DNA of 64,000 bases from Limnospira fusiformis SAG 85.79 (GTDB lineage Bacteria > Cyanobacteriota > Cyanobacteriia > Cyanobacteriales > Microcoleaceae): positions 5,585,363 to 5,649,362 of the forward strand of contig NZ_CP051185.1 in NCBI RefSeq assembly GCF_012516315.1, written 5' to 3'. This document shows positions 33,998 to 43,545 of the stretch, one piece after another. Position 1 is the first letter of the stretch. Each line of letters begins with the position of its first letter. The notes beneath the pieces are model-generated. The model worked only from the letters and a program-made list of their open reading frames with translations, was not told the DNA's origin and did no database searches. The position numbers and the translations under genes were made by a program.

Positions 33998-34051
33998 ATG
34001 AGCAATTGTAAATTATCCATTTTACTAAAACCCTTACCAGCGGTTTGTTAA
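33998..34051 (+). CDS. Very small ORF (17 codons) before the maturase
   Basis: MSNCKLSILLKPLPAVC with a GGGGAG ribosome-binding site 4 bases before the ATG and a TAA stop. It has Cys at positions 4 and 17. It could be a leader peptide, a second minimal precursor or chance. The good ribosome-binding site is the only support. Confidence 0.3.
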   Translation: MSNCKLSILLKPLPAVC

Positions 34052-34090
34052 CGCACCAGCGCTCCGCGCTATAAATCAAGGATTTGCGAC

Positions 34091-35365
34091 ATGAACAATG
34101 ACACAACACTGACTGATGATACAAGACTTTTAGCTGGCTTTCCCGCGGTATATACTCATGGTTATTGGGCAATCTTTCTGCCACACCGCTTGCAGATCAT
34201 ACGTGTGGATGGCGAGCATCTCAACGATGAGCTGATCAGGGACTTCATAATAACACACGGTCTATCACTTCCCAATTGTGCGCATAGATGCGGAAGTGTA
34301 GGGGTCAATCTAACACTCGTCACGACGCGAGCCTGCAATCTACGTTGCAAATACTGTTTTCTCGGTGAATCTAAGACTGAAACTATGTCGCACACGCTGG
34401 GTCTAGCAGCAGTAGAATATGCGATAGAGCAGGCTATAGACCGTGGTCAGAACGTCAATGTTAGTTACTTTGGTGGTGAGCCAACTTTGAACTGGTCTCT
34501 AATCGAGACTACAGCAGAGCTGCTGGCTTCGTCCCGTGTACAATCGAACCTTCATGTGACTACCAACGGCATTATTAGTCAAGATATGTGCAGTTTCTTT
34601 CGGGATTTGAACTTCAGCGTAACCGTTTCCAACGATGGGATACCGGAGTACAACGACAAGGTGCGGGTATTTGCAAATGGAGCCGGCACGTCAGGTCAAG
34701 TCCAGCAAACCCTTGCCAACTTGGTCAGACTTGGAGTTAGTTTCAAAGTTAGAATGACTGTAACAGCAGGTAATGTCGAAACTTTGCCAAATGCCGTTGC
34801 CTACTATGCAGACTTGGGAGTAAGATTCCTTCACATTGAACCCATGAACTCATCGCAGATGCAAAATGACCGTACCCTTGCTCAACCTAAAGTCGCGGAC
34901 TTCATTCGTTACCTGACTCATGCGTTTGATGTGGCGAGAGAAAAAGGAGTTGAAATAATCAACTCTGCTTTCATAAGGCTTGTTGAGCCAAGAGAGTGCT
35001 ATTGTGATGCGGCAAGTGGAAATCGTCTGATTATCCTTCCAGATGGGACTATTTCCCGCTGCTTTGAAGTGCAGAGTTCTTGCCATCCCGAGTGGGACTT
35101 ATATGCAGTAGGACGGTTTGACACGAGGGCTAAAAGACCTCTGATGTTTTCTGATGCGATGAGTCTGCCTGTTCGTCCTCATGAATGCGAGTTTTGCTTC
35201 TCTCGGTACATCTGTGCTGGTGGTTGTCCTGTGAGAAATTCATACAATCAGGCAAATTACTTCTGCCAGATCAGACGAGCGCTATTGCGCGATGTGATAA
35301 TCAGGATGGATGCTGACGGCAATTCTGTCAGATCGGAGGTTAACAATTCCATACACCGGGGGTAG
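34091..35365 (+). CDS. Radical SAM/SPASM peptide maturase-like protein
   Basis: The protein has 424 residues. The radical SAM cluster motif is C82-x3-C86-x2-C89 (RACNLRCKYCF), and the glycine motif YFGGEPTLNW follows. The C-terminal SPASM region has Cys-rich segments RECYCDAASG, ISRCFEVQSSC, HECEFCFSRYICAGGCPVRN and FCQIRR, enough for two auxiliary iron-sulfur clusters. An N-terminal ~70-residue part could be a peptide-recognition domain. SPASM maturases install thioether, C-C or C-O crosslinks or epimerise residues in ribosomal peptides. Lower use of HIP1 sites than in neighbours suggests horizontal transfer. The substrate is probably the 36-residue peptide upstream. Confidence 0.9.
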   Translation: MNNDTTLTDDTRLLAGFPAVYTHGYWAIFLPHRLQIIRVDGEHLNDELIRDFIITHGLSLPNCAHRCGSVGVNLTLVTTRACNLRCKYCFLGESKTETMSHTLGLAAVEYAIEQAIDRGQNVNVSYFGGEPTLNWSLIETTAELLASSRVQSNLHVTTNGIISQDMCSFFRDLNFSVTVSNDGIPEYNDKVRVFANGAGTSGQVQQTLANLVRLGVSFKVRMTVTAGNVETLPNAVAYYADLGVRFLHIEPMNSSQMQNDRTLAQPKVADFIRYLTHAFDVAREKGVEIINSAFIRLVEPRECYCDAASGNRLIILPDGTISRCFEVQSSCHPEWDLYAVGRFDTRAKRPLMFSDAMSLPVRPHECEFCFSRYICAGGCPVRNSYNQANYFCQIRRALLRDVIIRMDADGNSVRSEVNNSIHRG

Positions 35366-35484
35366 ACAAGCTGCGATAGTAATGCGTAGTGTTTGGCGAC
35401 AAATCCTAGGCAATAAGATACCTGAAATACATATACGAGCTTCTTTGTCAATGTCAATTGATACTTAGTAATTGATAAAATCAT

Positions 35485-35570
35485 GACTTACGCACCTACT
35501 GTACTTGTAGAGGTAGGAACCAGGGCGCTACCCCTACAGATAGTTTTTAGTGATTTAATCTGCGTAAGTC
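35485..35570. mobile_element. MITE-like palindromic element (86 bp)
   Basis: Perfect 10-bp terminal inverted repeats GACTTACGCA (35485-35494) and TGCGTAAGTC (35561-35570) flank a nearly self-complementary interior: CTGT...TAGAGGTAG pairs with CTACCCCTACAG. It has no coding capacity. It looks like a non-autonomous insertion-sequence derivative, and it interrupts or borders the frame that follows. Confidence 0.75.
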
Positions 35571-35699
35571 CTAAAAATATCAGACGCTTGTAAAGAAGGC
35601 AGACAATTTGATATCGAACTGAACGAGTCATACAACGAAGAATTTAGCAGTTACAGCACTGCAATAAAGCATGAGTTGGATATGATGAAAAATTATTAA
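35568..35699 (+). pseudogene. 5'-truncated small gene after the MITE
   Basis: A frame of 43 residues (VLKISDACKEGRQFDIELNE..., ending HELDMMKNY) is open from the MITE end to a TAA at 35697-35699. It has no ATG, GTG or TTG near its beginning. The composition (acidic, Tyr/Ser-rich, one Cys) looks protein-like. It may be the end of a gene, possibly another precursor or accessory protein, cut by the insertion. I do not recognise it. Confidence 0.35.
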
Positions 35700-35718
35700 T
35701 CTGATTGAGTGAAACAAA

Positions 35719-37032
35719 ATGCCTTTTAAGATCAATCTACTCTCTCAAAGCCTGCACAATAATGTTGGTAAGATTGTTATAGTACACGGATGGGTTCATT
35801 CGTATAGAAAGATGGGTGGCATTGCTTTCTTAGTTGTTAGAGATGGCTTTGGCACGATTCAAGCTGTGGTTGACTCCACTCCAACTTTAGAGATATGTGA
35901 GAGCCTGACACGGGAATCGGTGGTGACGGTGACCGGTCTTCTGGTAGCACAAAAAAATGTTGCTCAAGGTGCAGAGATTCAAGCACAATCGATAGAATGT
36001 ATCGTTGCTGCCGAACCGCCACCTATTGAAATCGATAGAGAAAAGACTTTTAGGAAAATTGATTTAGATATTCTTCTCAAGAATCGAGCTATGAGTCTTC
36101 GCAACTTAAATGTAAGGGCAATATTTAAGATTCAGACAGCAATTTGTAAATTGTTTAGGGATTTTTTGGATTCTCAAGGTTTTACGGAAATCCACTCTCC
36201 AAAAATTGTAAAAATGGGGGCGGAAGGAGGTTCTGAGGTCTTTAAAATAAAGTATTTTGATGATTTAGCTTATCTTACACAAAGTCCCCAACTTTACAAG
36301 CAAATCATGATTGGTGTTTTTGAGAAAGTTTATGAGGTTGGGCACGTCTATAGAGCTGAAGAACACAATACTTCTCGTCATCTTAATGAATACGTTAGCC
36401 TTGATGCCGAGTTTGGATTTATTGAATCTGAACAAGATATTATTGTATTACATCAAGAATTACTGAAATACATTTTTGATGGTCTTCAGGAGAGATGTAA
36501 GTTTGAATTGGAGCTATTGAGGGTAGAACTACCCCGGTTTACCGAGTTACCCCAAATCAAATTATATGATGCAATTTCTATTGTCAATAATGAATTTAAT
36601 TACGTTTGCACAAAGCCCGGAGATCTTGATCCTGAAGCTGAACGTCTTATTTGCAAATATGCCAAAAAAAGATATGGGGTAGAACTTGTATACATAACAA
36701 GATATCCGGTCAATAAACGACCTTTTTATACAATGCCTGTTAGTCTGGAAGATAGTCAATTGACTAGAAGTTTTGATGTCCTGTTTAGAGGACTAGAAAT
36801 CACCACTGGAGGGCAGAGAATTCATGACTATCAGCAGATCAAGAATAACATTACAAAATTTGGCTACAGTGAGGATGATTTTCAGGGATATCTAGACTGT
36901 TTCAGATTTGGGATGCCTCCTCACGGTGGATTTGGCATGGGACTAGAAAGACTAACAAAGCAAATTTGCCAGTTAGATAATATTCGTTCAGCTACACTAT
37001 TTCCTCGAGATAGAAATAGAATAGTACCGTAA
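35719..37032 (+). CDS. aspS2: Archaeal/non-discriminating-type aspartyl-tRNA synthetase
   Basis: At 437 residues it has the short archaeal/eukaryotic AspRS architecture, not the ~590-residue bacterial type. An OB-fold anticodon-binding domain (about 15-95, with GWVHSYRKMGG) precedes a class II core. Motif 2 is YRAEEHNTSRHLNE (211-224) and motif 3 is GFGMGLERLTKQ (about 404-415). The bacterial GAD insertion is absent. His27 of GWVH is the residue I associate with relaxed (Asp/Asn) tRNA recognition. It is complete and apparently functional. Placed after a peptide maturase, it may be a self-resistance enzyme, a supplier of Asp-tRNA, or a cotransferred gene. Confidence 0.9.
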   Translation: MPFKINLLSQSLHNNVGKIVIVHGWVHSYRKMGGIAFLVVRDGFGTIQAVVDSTPTLEICESLTRESVVTVTGLLVAQKNVAQGAEIQAQSIECIVAAEPPPIEIDREKTFRKIDLDILLKNRAMSLRNLNVRAIFKIQTAICKLFRDFLDSQGFTEIHSPKIVKMGAEGGSEVFKIKYFDDLAYLTQSPQLYKQIMIGVFEKVYEVGHVYRAEEHNTSRHLNEYVSLDAEFGFIESEQDIIVLHQELLKYIFDGLQERCKFELELLRVELPRFTELPQIKLYDAISIVNNEFNYVCTKPGDLDPEAERLICKYAKKRYGVELVYITRYPVNKRPFYTMPVSLEDSQLTRSFDVLFRGLEITTGGQRIHDYQQIKNNITKFGYSEDDFQGYLDCFRFGMPPHGGFGMGLERLTKQICQLDNIRSATLFPRDRNRIVP

Positions 37033-37455
37033 TTTTTACTTCCCAATTACTGAGATAGCATTATTAATCCTTACAGGATGGGGCTTTCAGTAGTTCTTGC
37101 AGCGTGCCGTCAGGCTGATCCCATTTCACTCATCATTTCGATAGACAAAAAAGGCGATCGCGCCCTCTGAACACAAACAAACTGCGATCGCCCTTTCTTC
37201 TCAAAATCAAGTCGCCACGCCATTATATTTTTTGCCAAGCTGAGAGAGAATTGGCCTCACCATCTCTTCCAAAGACAGCGCCTGTCGCGCATCATAAACA
37301 CACTTTTCCGATACCGAACAACAATTGTGCCTCTGTCCCATCCAGTTGGTTTTAGGTAGCAGTCCCGTAATGGCTCGCGAATAACTTTTAACCCCACTGC
37401 TGCCAAAACCTGATAGGCTAGATCACAGTTTCCACCCTTACCAACTCAAGTTTCC
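37033..37455. other. Intergenic region with decayed coding sequence and hairpin
   Basis: There is no intact gene in 423 bp. On the minus strand from about 37400 to 37213, a frame reading GSSGVKSYSRAITGLLPKT... to SQLGKKYNGVAT and a stop looks protein-like but has no start, so it may be the remnant of a truncated gene. I cannot name the family. A HIP1-containing hairpin lies at 37153-37192. Confidence 0.4.
37153..37192. terminator. HIP1-based hairpin terminator
   Basis: GGCGATCGC (37153-37161) pairs with GCGATCGCC (37184-37192) across a 22-base loop. An A-run lies on the left and CTTTCTTCT on the right, so it could terminate in either direction. Confidence 0.55.
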
Positions 37456-38094
37456 GTGGTCAAAAACCGTGAACCACTCGAAAGTTTAGTCCTCTACCAC
37501 CTGTTTAAGTGGTCTGTGGTTAGCCCCATGCTCCATGTCTATTTTCGTGGTCGCATTTATAATGCTGAACGGATGCCCCAAACCGGACCCATTGTGGTAG
37601 TTAGTAATCATGCTAGTGATTTTGACCCCCCAATGCTGTCCAACTGCGTCAAGCGACCCGTAGCATTTATGGCTAAAGAGGAACTCTTTAAGGTTCCCGT
37701 CCTGAAACAGGCGATTTCCCTATATGGCGCTTATCCAGTTAAACGGGGTGCTGGCGATCGCAATGCGATCCGAGCCGCTCTCAATTCCCTAGAACAAGGT
37801 TGGGCCACTGGTGTATTTTTGCAGGGAACTCGCACCCCCGACGGTCGCATCACAGACCCGAAATTGGGCGCGTCATTAATTGCAGCCAAAGCACAGGTTC
37901 CCCTAATTCCTGTGTGTCTGTGGGGAACTCATGCTATTTTTAACAAAGGCTCTGCTATACCCAGACCAGTTCCCGTCACCGTCAGAATTGGTGAACCTAT
38001 GGACCCCCCCAAGTCCAGTAAGCGGGAGGAACTAGAGGCGATCGCTCATAATTGCGCCGAAATCATTAATGCTATGCACGATTTAGGGCGGTGA
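37456..38094 (+). CDS. plsC: 1-acyl-sn-glycerol-3-phosphate acyltransferase
   Basis: This 212-residue lysophosphatidate acyltransferase transfers an acyl chain to position 2 in phosphatidic acid synthesis at the membrane. The catalytic box is SNHASDFDPPML (H-x4-D). The later blocks are MAKEELFKVP, AYPVKRGAGDRNAIRAAL, FLQGTRTPDG (in place of the usual FPEGTRS) and VPLIPVCLWGT. The start is a GTG at 37456 without a clear ribosome-binding site; an ATG follows 24 codons later. One hydrophobic N-terminal segment could associate with the membrane. Confidence 0.9.
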   Translation: MVKNREPLESLVLYHLFKWSVVSPMLHVYFRGRIYNAERMPQTGPIVVVSNHASDFDPPMLSNCVKRPVAFMAKEELFKVPVLKQAISLYGAYPVKRGAGDRNAIRAALNSLEQGWATGVFLQGTRTPDGRITDPKLGASLIAAKAQVPLIPVCLWGTHAIFNKGSAIPRPVPVTVRIGEPMDPPKSSKREELEAIAHNCAEIINAMHDLGR

Positions 38095-38254
38095 GCCAGA
38101 ATTTAATCCAAGATTTGCTTTACATCTTAGGACAATAAGGTACAATACCCCCAAAGATTCGCAACTCAATAATGAGTATACGGTCAAACCCCAGACCATG
38201 CCAAATTTCCCTGACGACATACTCATCAAGTCGGATTCATGGTAAAATCCAATC
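38095..38254 (+). promoter_or_regulatory. Left flank of IS200/IS605-type tnpB
   Basis: This AT-rich stretch contains ACTCAATAATGAGT (a small palindrome near 38163) and a TATGGTAAAATC-like segment just upstream of tnpB. It probably contains the left end and promoter of the element. No tnpA (Y1 transposase) is present. Confidence 0.4.
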
Positions 38255-39382
38255 ATGCCTTACAAAGCTTTCCGGACAAAACTAAAACTCAATGACCGTC
38301 AAGCTACCTTGATGGCCAAACACGCGGGGTATGCTCGATTTGTGTTCAATTGGGGATTACACTTATGGATGTCAGCTTATGAAGAGGGACTCAAGCCTAA
38401 CGTCAACTCCATCAAAAAGGTTTTTACGAATTATGTGAAACCTCAATATCCTTGGATGTCCGAATTGTCTTCTAGAGTTTATCAATATGCCTTCATTAAT
38501 TTAGGGGATGCCTTTAAGCGCTTCTTCAAAGGAATAAGCAGTTATCCTAAATTTAAGAAGAAAGGCCACCATGATAGCTTTACCCTTGACAATGGCGGCA
38601 AACCATTCAAGTTGTCAGGAACTTGCCATAAGCTGCCTTTTGTGGGCTGGGTTTCTACATTTGAGGGTCTACCCGAAAGTTGGGTTAAGAAAGTCACCCT
38701 AACGCGCCAAGCAGGGGACTGGTATATGAGCTTTTTCGTAGAAATCACGCCAGAAATTACACCGAAATATCGAGAGAGAATCGGGGTAGACCTAGGAATT
38801 AACAATTGGGCGACTTGCTCCGATGGGACCCAATTCTCTAATCCCAAGGCTTATAAAGCAGCGACCAAAAAAATAGCCAGATTACAACGCCATTTAAGTC
38901 GCAAAGTCAAAGGCTCGAAAAATTGGGTCAAATGTCTCTTAAAAGTTCAAAAGCTACATCAAAGAGTAGCAAACATTCGGCGGGACACCATTCATAAAAT
39001 AACTACTTTCTTGGCTAAGAACCACAGCCAAGTCGTCATTGAAGATTTGAATGTGTCAGGTATGCTGAAAAATCATGGTTTGGCGGGTTCTATCGCTGAT
39101 GCTTCATTTTATGAGTTCCGTCGTCAACTCGGTTACAAGGCAGAACGTTATGGTTCAAAGTTGATTATTGCCGATAGATTTTATCCATCCAGTCAACTGT
39201 GTTCTAATTGCGGTTATCGTCAAAAAATGCCCCTAGTCCGTCGGACTTTTGAATGTCAGAACTGTGGCCTGAAGATTGATAGAGATTTGAACGCCAGTAG
39301 AAATTTAGAAAAATCGCCTGGTTCAGACGATTACACTTGTGGACGGGGTGCTGCCGACAGTCCCGGACGAAGCCAGAAATAA
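38255..39382 (+). CDS. tnpB: TnpB, RNA-guided endonuclease (IS200/IS605 type)
   Basis: This 375-residue TnpB is intact. The N-terminal HTH_OrfB region is MPYKAFRTKLKLNDRQATLM. The RuvC-like nuclease has all three acidic residues: GVDLGINNWATC (D about 179), VVIEDLNVSGM (E about 261) and IDRDLNASRNL (D about 344). A zinc ribbon CSNCGYRQ...CQNCGL lies between the last two. It belongs to a different lineage from the IS607 TnpB at 8394. The omega RNA should overlap the 3' end and the following hairpin region near 39390. The element has no tnpA, so it depends on a transposase in trans. Confidence 0.93.
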   Translation: MPYKAFRTKLKLNDRQATLMAKHAGYARFVFNWGLHLWMSAYEEGLKPNVNSIKKVFTNYVKPQYPWMSELSSRVYQYAFINLGDAFKRFFKGISSYPKFKKKGHHDSFTLDNGGKPFKLSGTCHKLPFVGWVSTFEGLPESWVKKVTLTRQAGDWYMSFFVEITPEITPKYRERIGVDLGINNWATCSDGTQFSNPKAYKAATKKIARLQRHLSRKVKGSKNWVKCLLKVQKLHQRVANIRRDTIHKITTFLAKNHSQVVIEDLNVSGMLKNHGLAGSIADASFYEFRRQLGYKAERYGSKLIIADRFYPSSQLCSNCGYRQKMPLVRRTFECQNCGLKIDRDLNASRNLEKSPGSDDYTCGRGAADSPGRSQK

Positions 39383-39384
39383 AC

Positions 39385-39415
39385 ATCAATATCCGGCTAT
39401 GTCCGGTTTTGTTTA
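39385..39415 (+). terminator. Hairpin after tnpB (element right end)
   Basis: TATCCGGCTATGTCCGG-TTTTGTTT: a short CCGG/CCGG stem followed by a T-rich stretch. It may be both the right-end hairpin of the element and the end of the guide-RNA scaffold. Confidence 0.4.
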
Positions 39416-39458
39416 AGTTTTATAGAGCAGTTTTGGCAGTACAACAATTAATCAAATC

Positions 39459-39746
39459 ATGGAAGAATTAAAAGCACAATTAGCCTCTAACATTGATCAA
39501 GCCGAGTGGGAATGGTTAATTCCCCATGTACAAAGGGATGCAGTCGTCGTAGTCGATCGCCAATTAGATTTATTAGATGTCGGTGTCGCTATTAGCGAGG
39601 ATCATGTGACTGACGTTCAGCGCTGGATCAGTGAACAACAGATTTATAAACCCTCTCCCCAGCAAATCTCCGATTGGAATGGCGATCAGACTAAACGATT
39701 TAATGCCCTAATTATCCAACCTTTTGTTTTGGTACAGGAAGCCTAA
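39459..39746 (+). CDS. DUF2288 family protein
   Basis: This 95-residue soluble protein matches DUF2288: AEWEWLIPHVQRDAVVVVD, LDLLDVGVAISEDHV and a C-terminal FNALIIQPFVLVQ. The function is unknown. It is a single gene between a transposon and the injection-system locus. Confidence 0.82.
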   Translation: MEELKAQLASNIDQAEWEWLIPHVQRDAVVVVDRQLDLLDVGVAISEDHVTDVQRWISEQQIYKPSPQQISDWNGDQTKRFNALIIQPFVLVQEA

Positions 39747-39809
39747 AATCATTTATACCCTCGCCATCCCACGACTACCTTAAATTTATGGGTTTTCGGG
39801 AACACTGCT

Positions 39810-40205
39810 CTAATTCTCCCTTATCGCGGATGATCTTTTTCTGATATCAAACAAAGCCTCGCGAACTTCTGGCTTGGACTCGTCAACAAGTTGTCCAGGT
39901 TCTACACCTCTTGCGATCGCTGTTTCAAACATACCAACAATATCAGCTTGAGACTCAAATCCTGATAGATCGACTCTCATCCCACCAATTTCACTCCCTA
40001 TTCTCGCCGCTTTACCCGTCCCAGTTGGGGAAAATTCTGCACTCGTACCGGAGGCATTATGTAGCTTTCCAAAAACATCTCGTTTACCCATCTCAGAGGT
40101 TTCACCTCCAATCAAAACGGCTCCTTTTAACCTAGCGGTAAAACAATATTCACCCTGCCTCCGTGAGACAGAGACACCGCCGCTTGCTTCGTCCACTTGC
40201 TTCAA
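39810..40205 (-). pseudogene. Fragment of an eCIS effector C-terminal domain
   Basis: The 131 codons resemble part of the C-terminal domain of the effector at 40492-43464. GAVLIGGETSEMGKRDVFGKL parallels its GSVLVGAETSRMAHTDVFGM, and FSPTGTGKAARIGSEIGG parallels VSPTGTSKAGRIGAEFGG. No DUF4157 N-terminus is attached and no ribosome-binding site is seen. It is probably an orphan cassette left after recombination at the end of the effector array. Confidence 0.7.
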
Positions 40206-40491
40206 TCCCTTGCATACATCGGTTTTTCTTTTTGCCCTTCTCCTGGGGCATTTTTATCACCGGAAAATCCGCGAAAACCACGCGATCGCAAATCGGATCT
40301 GCCAAAGGTCAATCCCGCAAACCGGCGGGCGCGAAGAAATCCCAGAAACCCAACGCCTCCCAACTGCCGGAACTCGACATCACCACGAAAGTGCGGCCGA
40401 TCAGTTCCAACAGTATCGACGTGATGGTTCGAGCCAATCCGGACTCGGACAATTAATCAGGGGAGGACATATCGAATTGAGATGAAACGTT
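40206..40491. other. Spacer with possible plus-strand gene remnant
   Basis: A plus-strand frame ending at 40456 reads SQIGSAKGQSRKPAGAKKSQ, then PELDITTKVRPI and a final VRANPDSDN. It looks protein-like (basic Ala/Ser/Lys linker then an ordered end), but its 5' part runs through the effector fragment on the other strand. It could be a remnant of a tail gene. Support is weak. Confidence 0.3.
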
Positions 40492-43464
40492 TTAGCCCCA
40501 ATGCAATCGAGTTGCCCGAATATAACGAGGAGGGTCACTATTTTTAATTCGATACCATATTTCCCCATTCTTCTCTGACTTGTGCTCTGTTTGATTATCA
40601 CTAATTTCGACTACAGCACCAGGCATATATTCTTCTTTCTTATTATTATTGTCATCTCTGGCATGAGCTTTATGCTTGACTATATATTTTTTCATCTCTT
40701 GGGGTTTGTCAATTGACTCTCCAAATAATGATTTTCGGCCTTCTTCATTTAATTTTTTTCCCAACAATTCTTTAGATGTAATGATACCTTTCTGCACATT
40801 TTCTTCCGCTGTCTTAAGCTGTTTTAACCAATCGGGATCTTTAACTCTTAGATTCTTCCCATCCGTAGTCAGTGTCGTATAGTCAACGACCCGACCGCCA
40901 AATTCCGCACCGATCCTTCCGGCTTTACTGGTCCCGGTAGGAGACACCTCAGCCGGAGCGCTCCTCTGATCGTGATACATACCAAACACATCTGTATGAG
41001 CCATTCTGGAGGTTTCAGCACCAACTAGTACGCTGCCAGGTTTTTCCCTGCTTGGAGGTCTGTAGTAGATGTACATATGACCGTGTCGGCCATCTGGTAG
41101 TATGACATCACCCGCCATATCTTCATTGCCCAGTCCACCCAACGGTATATCCATTCCATAATGTTTGATGGTACTCGTGGCTCCGACTGCACCCTTGAAA
41201 TCAAAAGTGTTACTCTTGAGTTCCTTCAATGAATTTTGAGTAACCTCTACGTCGTGACTAGAAACAATTCGAGTATCGACCTTTGCTTTGTAATAGTCAC
41301 TGGATTGATCCGCACCCCTGTGATCATGTGATTTCGGTTTATGTTCTTGGACTTGGGCTGATGAACCACCCAGCAGCCAATAAATAAACTCATGCTCTTT
41401 GTCGTTGCCTTGAAGAGGGGGCAAATTGATCATGACGCGACCGCCGTGGGAGAGTGCCACTGCAACGTTCTCTTGCCATTCCTCAAACTTGGGTGTGTGT
41501 TGGTCATCACGGTACATTAATCCATGCTGAAGAACAATAAAAACTCGTTTCAGAATGGCAATGGCTGAATCCGTTTGTTCCTGATATTTTTTGGCGATCT
41601 CTTGATTTGACTCTGGTATAGTTGTTAAATCATTATTGAGAGCCTTTTCCCACATTTCAGTATCTTTATCATAGATCTCTTTCTTCAAGCCTTCATATTT
41701 TTCCTTTTTCTTCTTGGTATCTGCACTAGTGATATCCTCTGCGGCAGCTTCTTCGTACTCTTTTTTAAGTTTCTTCATATTGTGCGCTTCATAACGCAAA
41801 TATCCGGGGGTTTGACGAAATTCTGCATTATTCTCTCCTAACTCTTTCTGATATGTCGCAATTTGCATACGGTGAATTGGACTCAATACTGCATTTCCAC
41901 GAACATCAGGCACAATTTTCCTACTCAGTGAGACAAAGTCATGTTCTTCATATCTTTCCCAATCTCCGATCACTCGTTTTTCTTTTGCCACCTTTTCTAA
42001 CTCTTCCTGGGTAAGAAAACCATTTTGAGATAAGTAGGTTTTTCCTTTGGGAATTTGACTCAACTCTTTGATCGCTTTAACGATCTCATCTGTCAGAAAA
42101 CCTCTGCCTAAGTCGATTTGCTCGGCAAGATTCATTTTCTTCGATTCTGTTTCACCTTTTTTGTTTTTATAGTCTCGCTTTTCAATTTTTGTCAATTCGT
42201 TTATTTGTTTGATATTATCTTTTTGTGATTCTAAAGCCTTATCATTGCTATTGACTCGTTTCTTGTCAGAGATATAAGTTCCATACAACTGCAATCGAGT
42301 TGCCCGAATATAACGAGGAGGTTGACTATCTTTAATTCGATACCATCTATTGTTGCCAGCCGGATCGATCTTGTGCTGAGTTTCATCATCACTAATTTCG
42401 ACCAAATCCCCAGGATTATATTTTTCTCTACTCTTATCATTTTCATCTCTGGCATTATCTGTACCTTTTACTGTATATGTTTTCCTCTGTAGCGTGAGTA
42501 AGCCCCCAGTAGCGACGGTTGAATTGTCGTCTTTTTTCGACTGAATTTGACTCCCACCCTGCTGCACCACATGGGTCAACTCGTGGGCGATGAGCTTTTG
42601 TCCGCCCCGACTCTCCGGCTGATACTCTCCCTGTTTAAAAAAGATGTCTTTGCCCGTCGTAAATGCCTTGGCTTGGATTGATTGATTCAGTTGATTGGCT
42701 GGGGAATTATGATGAATCCGCACCCCGCTCAAATCTGCCCCCATTGCCCGCCCCATTTGGGACTGCAAGTTTTCATCCAACGGCTGTCCGCCGCCCTTTT
42801 CTCGCCGAAGGGACGACTCGAAATCGGCAGACACTTCTCCCCCGGCTTCGGCGGTCTGAGGCTTCATCTGTACATCATCATTATCATCATCAAATTCCTC
42901 TTCCTCCGACTCTCGCTGTAGGGTATTTGATAACTCTTCTTTTTTCTGCAACTGAGAAATCGTCGGCGGAGTCGATAATTGGGGTTTTTGTTGCAGTGTT
43001 TCTTCTTCCTGTTTCTGAACCTCTGTCGTCGCGGGGGGAGATTGGATGCGATCGACAACTACATCCGCCACCCTGTCCGCTTCCTGTTCGTATTTATCCC
43101 CGACCGCACCCACAGTCAATTTAGCTTGAATCGGCTGCTGTGGTGTCGAATTTTTCGGGTTATCTCTTTGGGCTAAAGTCTGAAATCTCCCGTGCAGGGG
43201 CGATTTTGATTCTGCCTGCATCTGCACGTCTTCTTCTTCCCTGCGCTGGATGGGCTGGGTTGGCATACTATTACCATTGCTAAAAAGGGGAATGCTGCCC
43301 AAATCGAACCCGGACGCTTCCCCCTGAAATTCGCGTTCCGGCGGGGGGGCTTGTTTGTCCGGGGGGGCAAAGTTGGCATCCTGAAACGGCCGGGACTGAA
43401 ATTGTGCCTACACAGGGGCTGCTGGGCTTTCGTTTTGGCGTTTTTTCCGGCGTTGTATTTTCAT
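40492..43464 (-). pseudogene. eCIS effector 1, DUF4157 N-terminus, early nonsense codon
   Basis: The gene starts at 43464 with MKIQRRKKRQNESPAAPV and a good AAGGAG site, but codon 19 is TAG (43408-43410) where both sister genes have CAG. Translation could restart at 43302 (MGSIPLFSNG), giving 936 residues. The shared N-terminal module ends with the metzincin-like AHELTHVVQQGG of DUF4157 (eCIS core). The specific part has two related ~65-residue modules, one after the core and one at the C-terminus. Both contain YNPGDLVEIS/YMPGAVVEIS and end in PPRYIRATRL. Between them lie a charged helical region and a domain with DGRHGHMYIYYRP. Toxic activity is unknown. Confidence 0.8.
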
Positions 43465-43545
43465 TTATCGGGACTCCTTATTTGAATTTCATTGAGTTTT
43501 TAAATTCTATGTAAACCTGATATATAGGAATACAATATATCGTAT

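Larger units (their letters stand above)
35366..35718. other. Gap between maturase and aspS-like gene
   Basis: This 353-bp stretch contains a small palindromic mobile element (35485-35570) and, directly after it, a 44-codon open frame without a start codon, both listed separately. No other gene is apparent. Confidence 0.6.

Noticed and set aside
42663..43124. Plus-strand frames that recur opposite all three effector N-termini (also 46271-46732 and 49608-49988)
   Set aside because: They are antisense shadows conserved only because the underlying effector modules are nearly identical.
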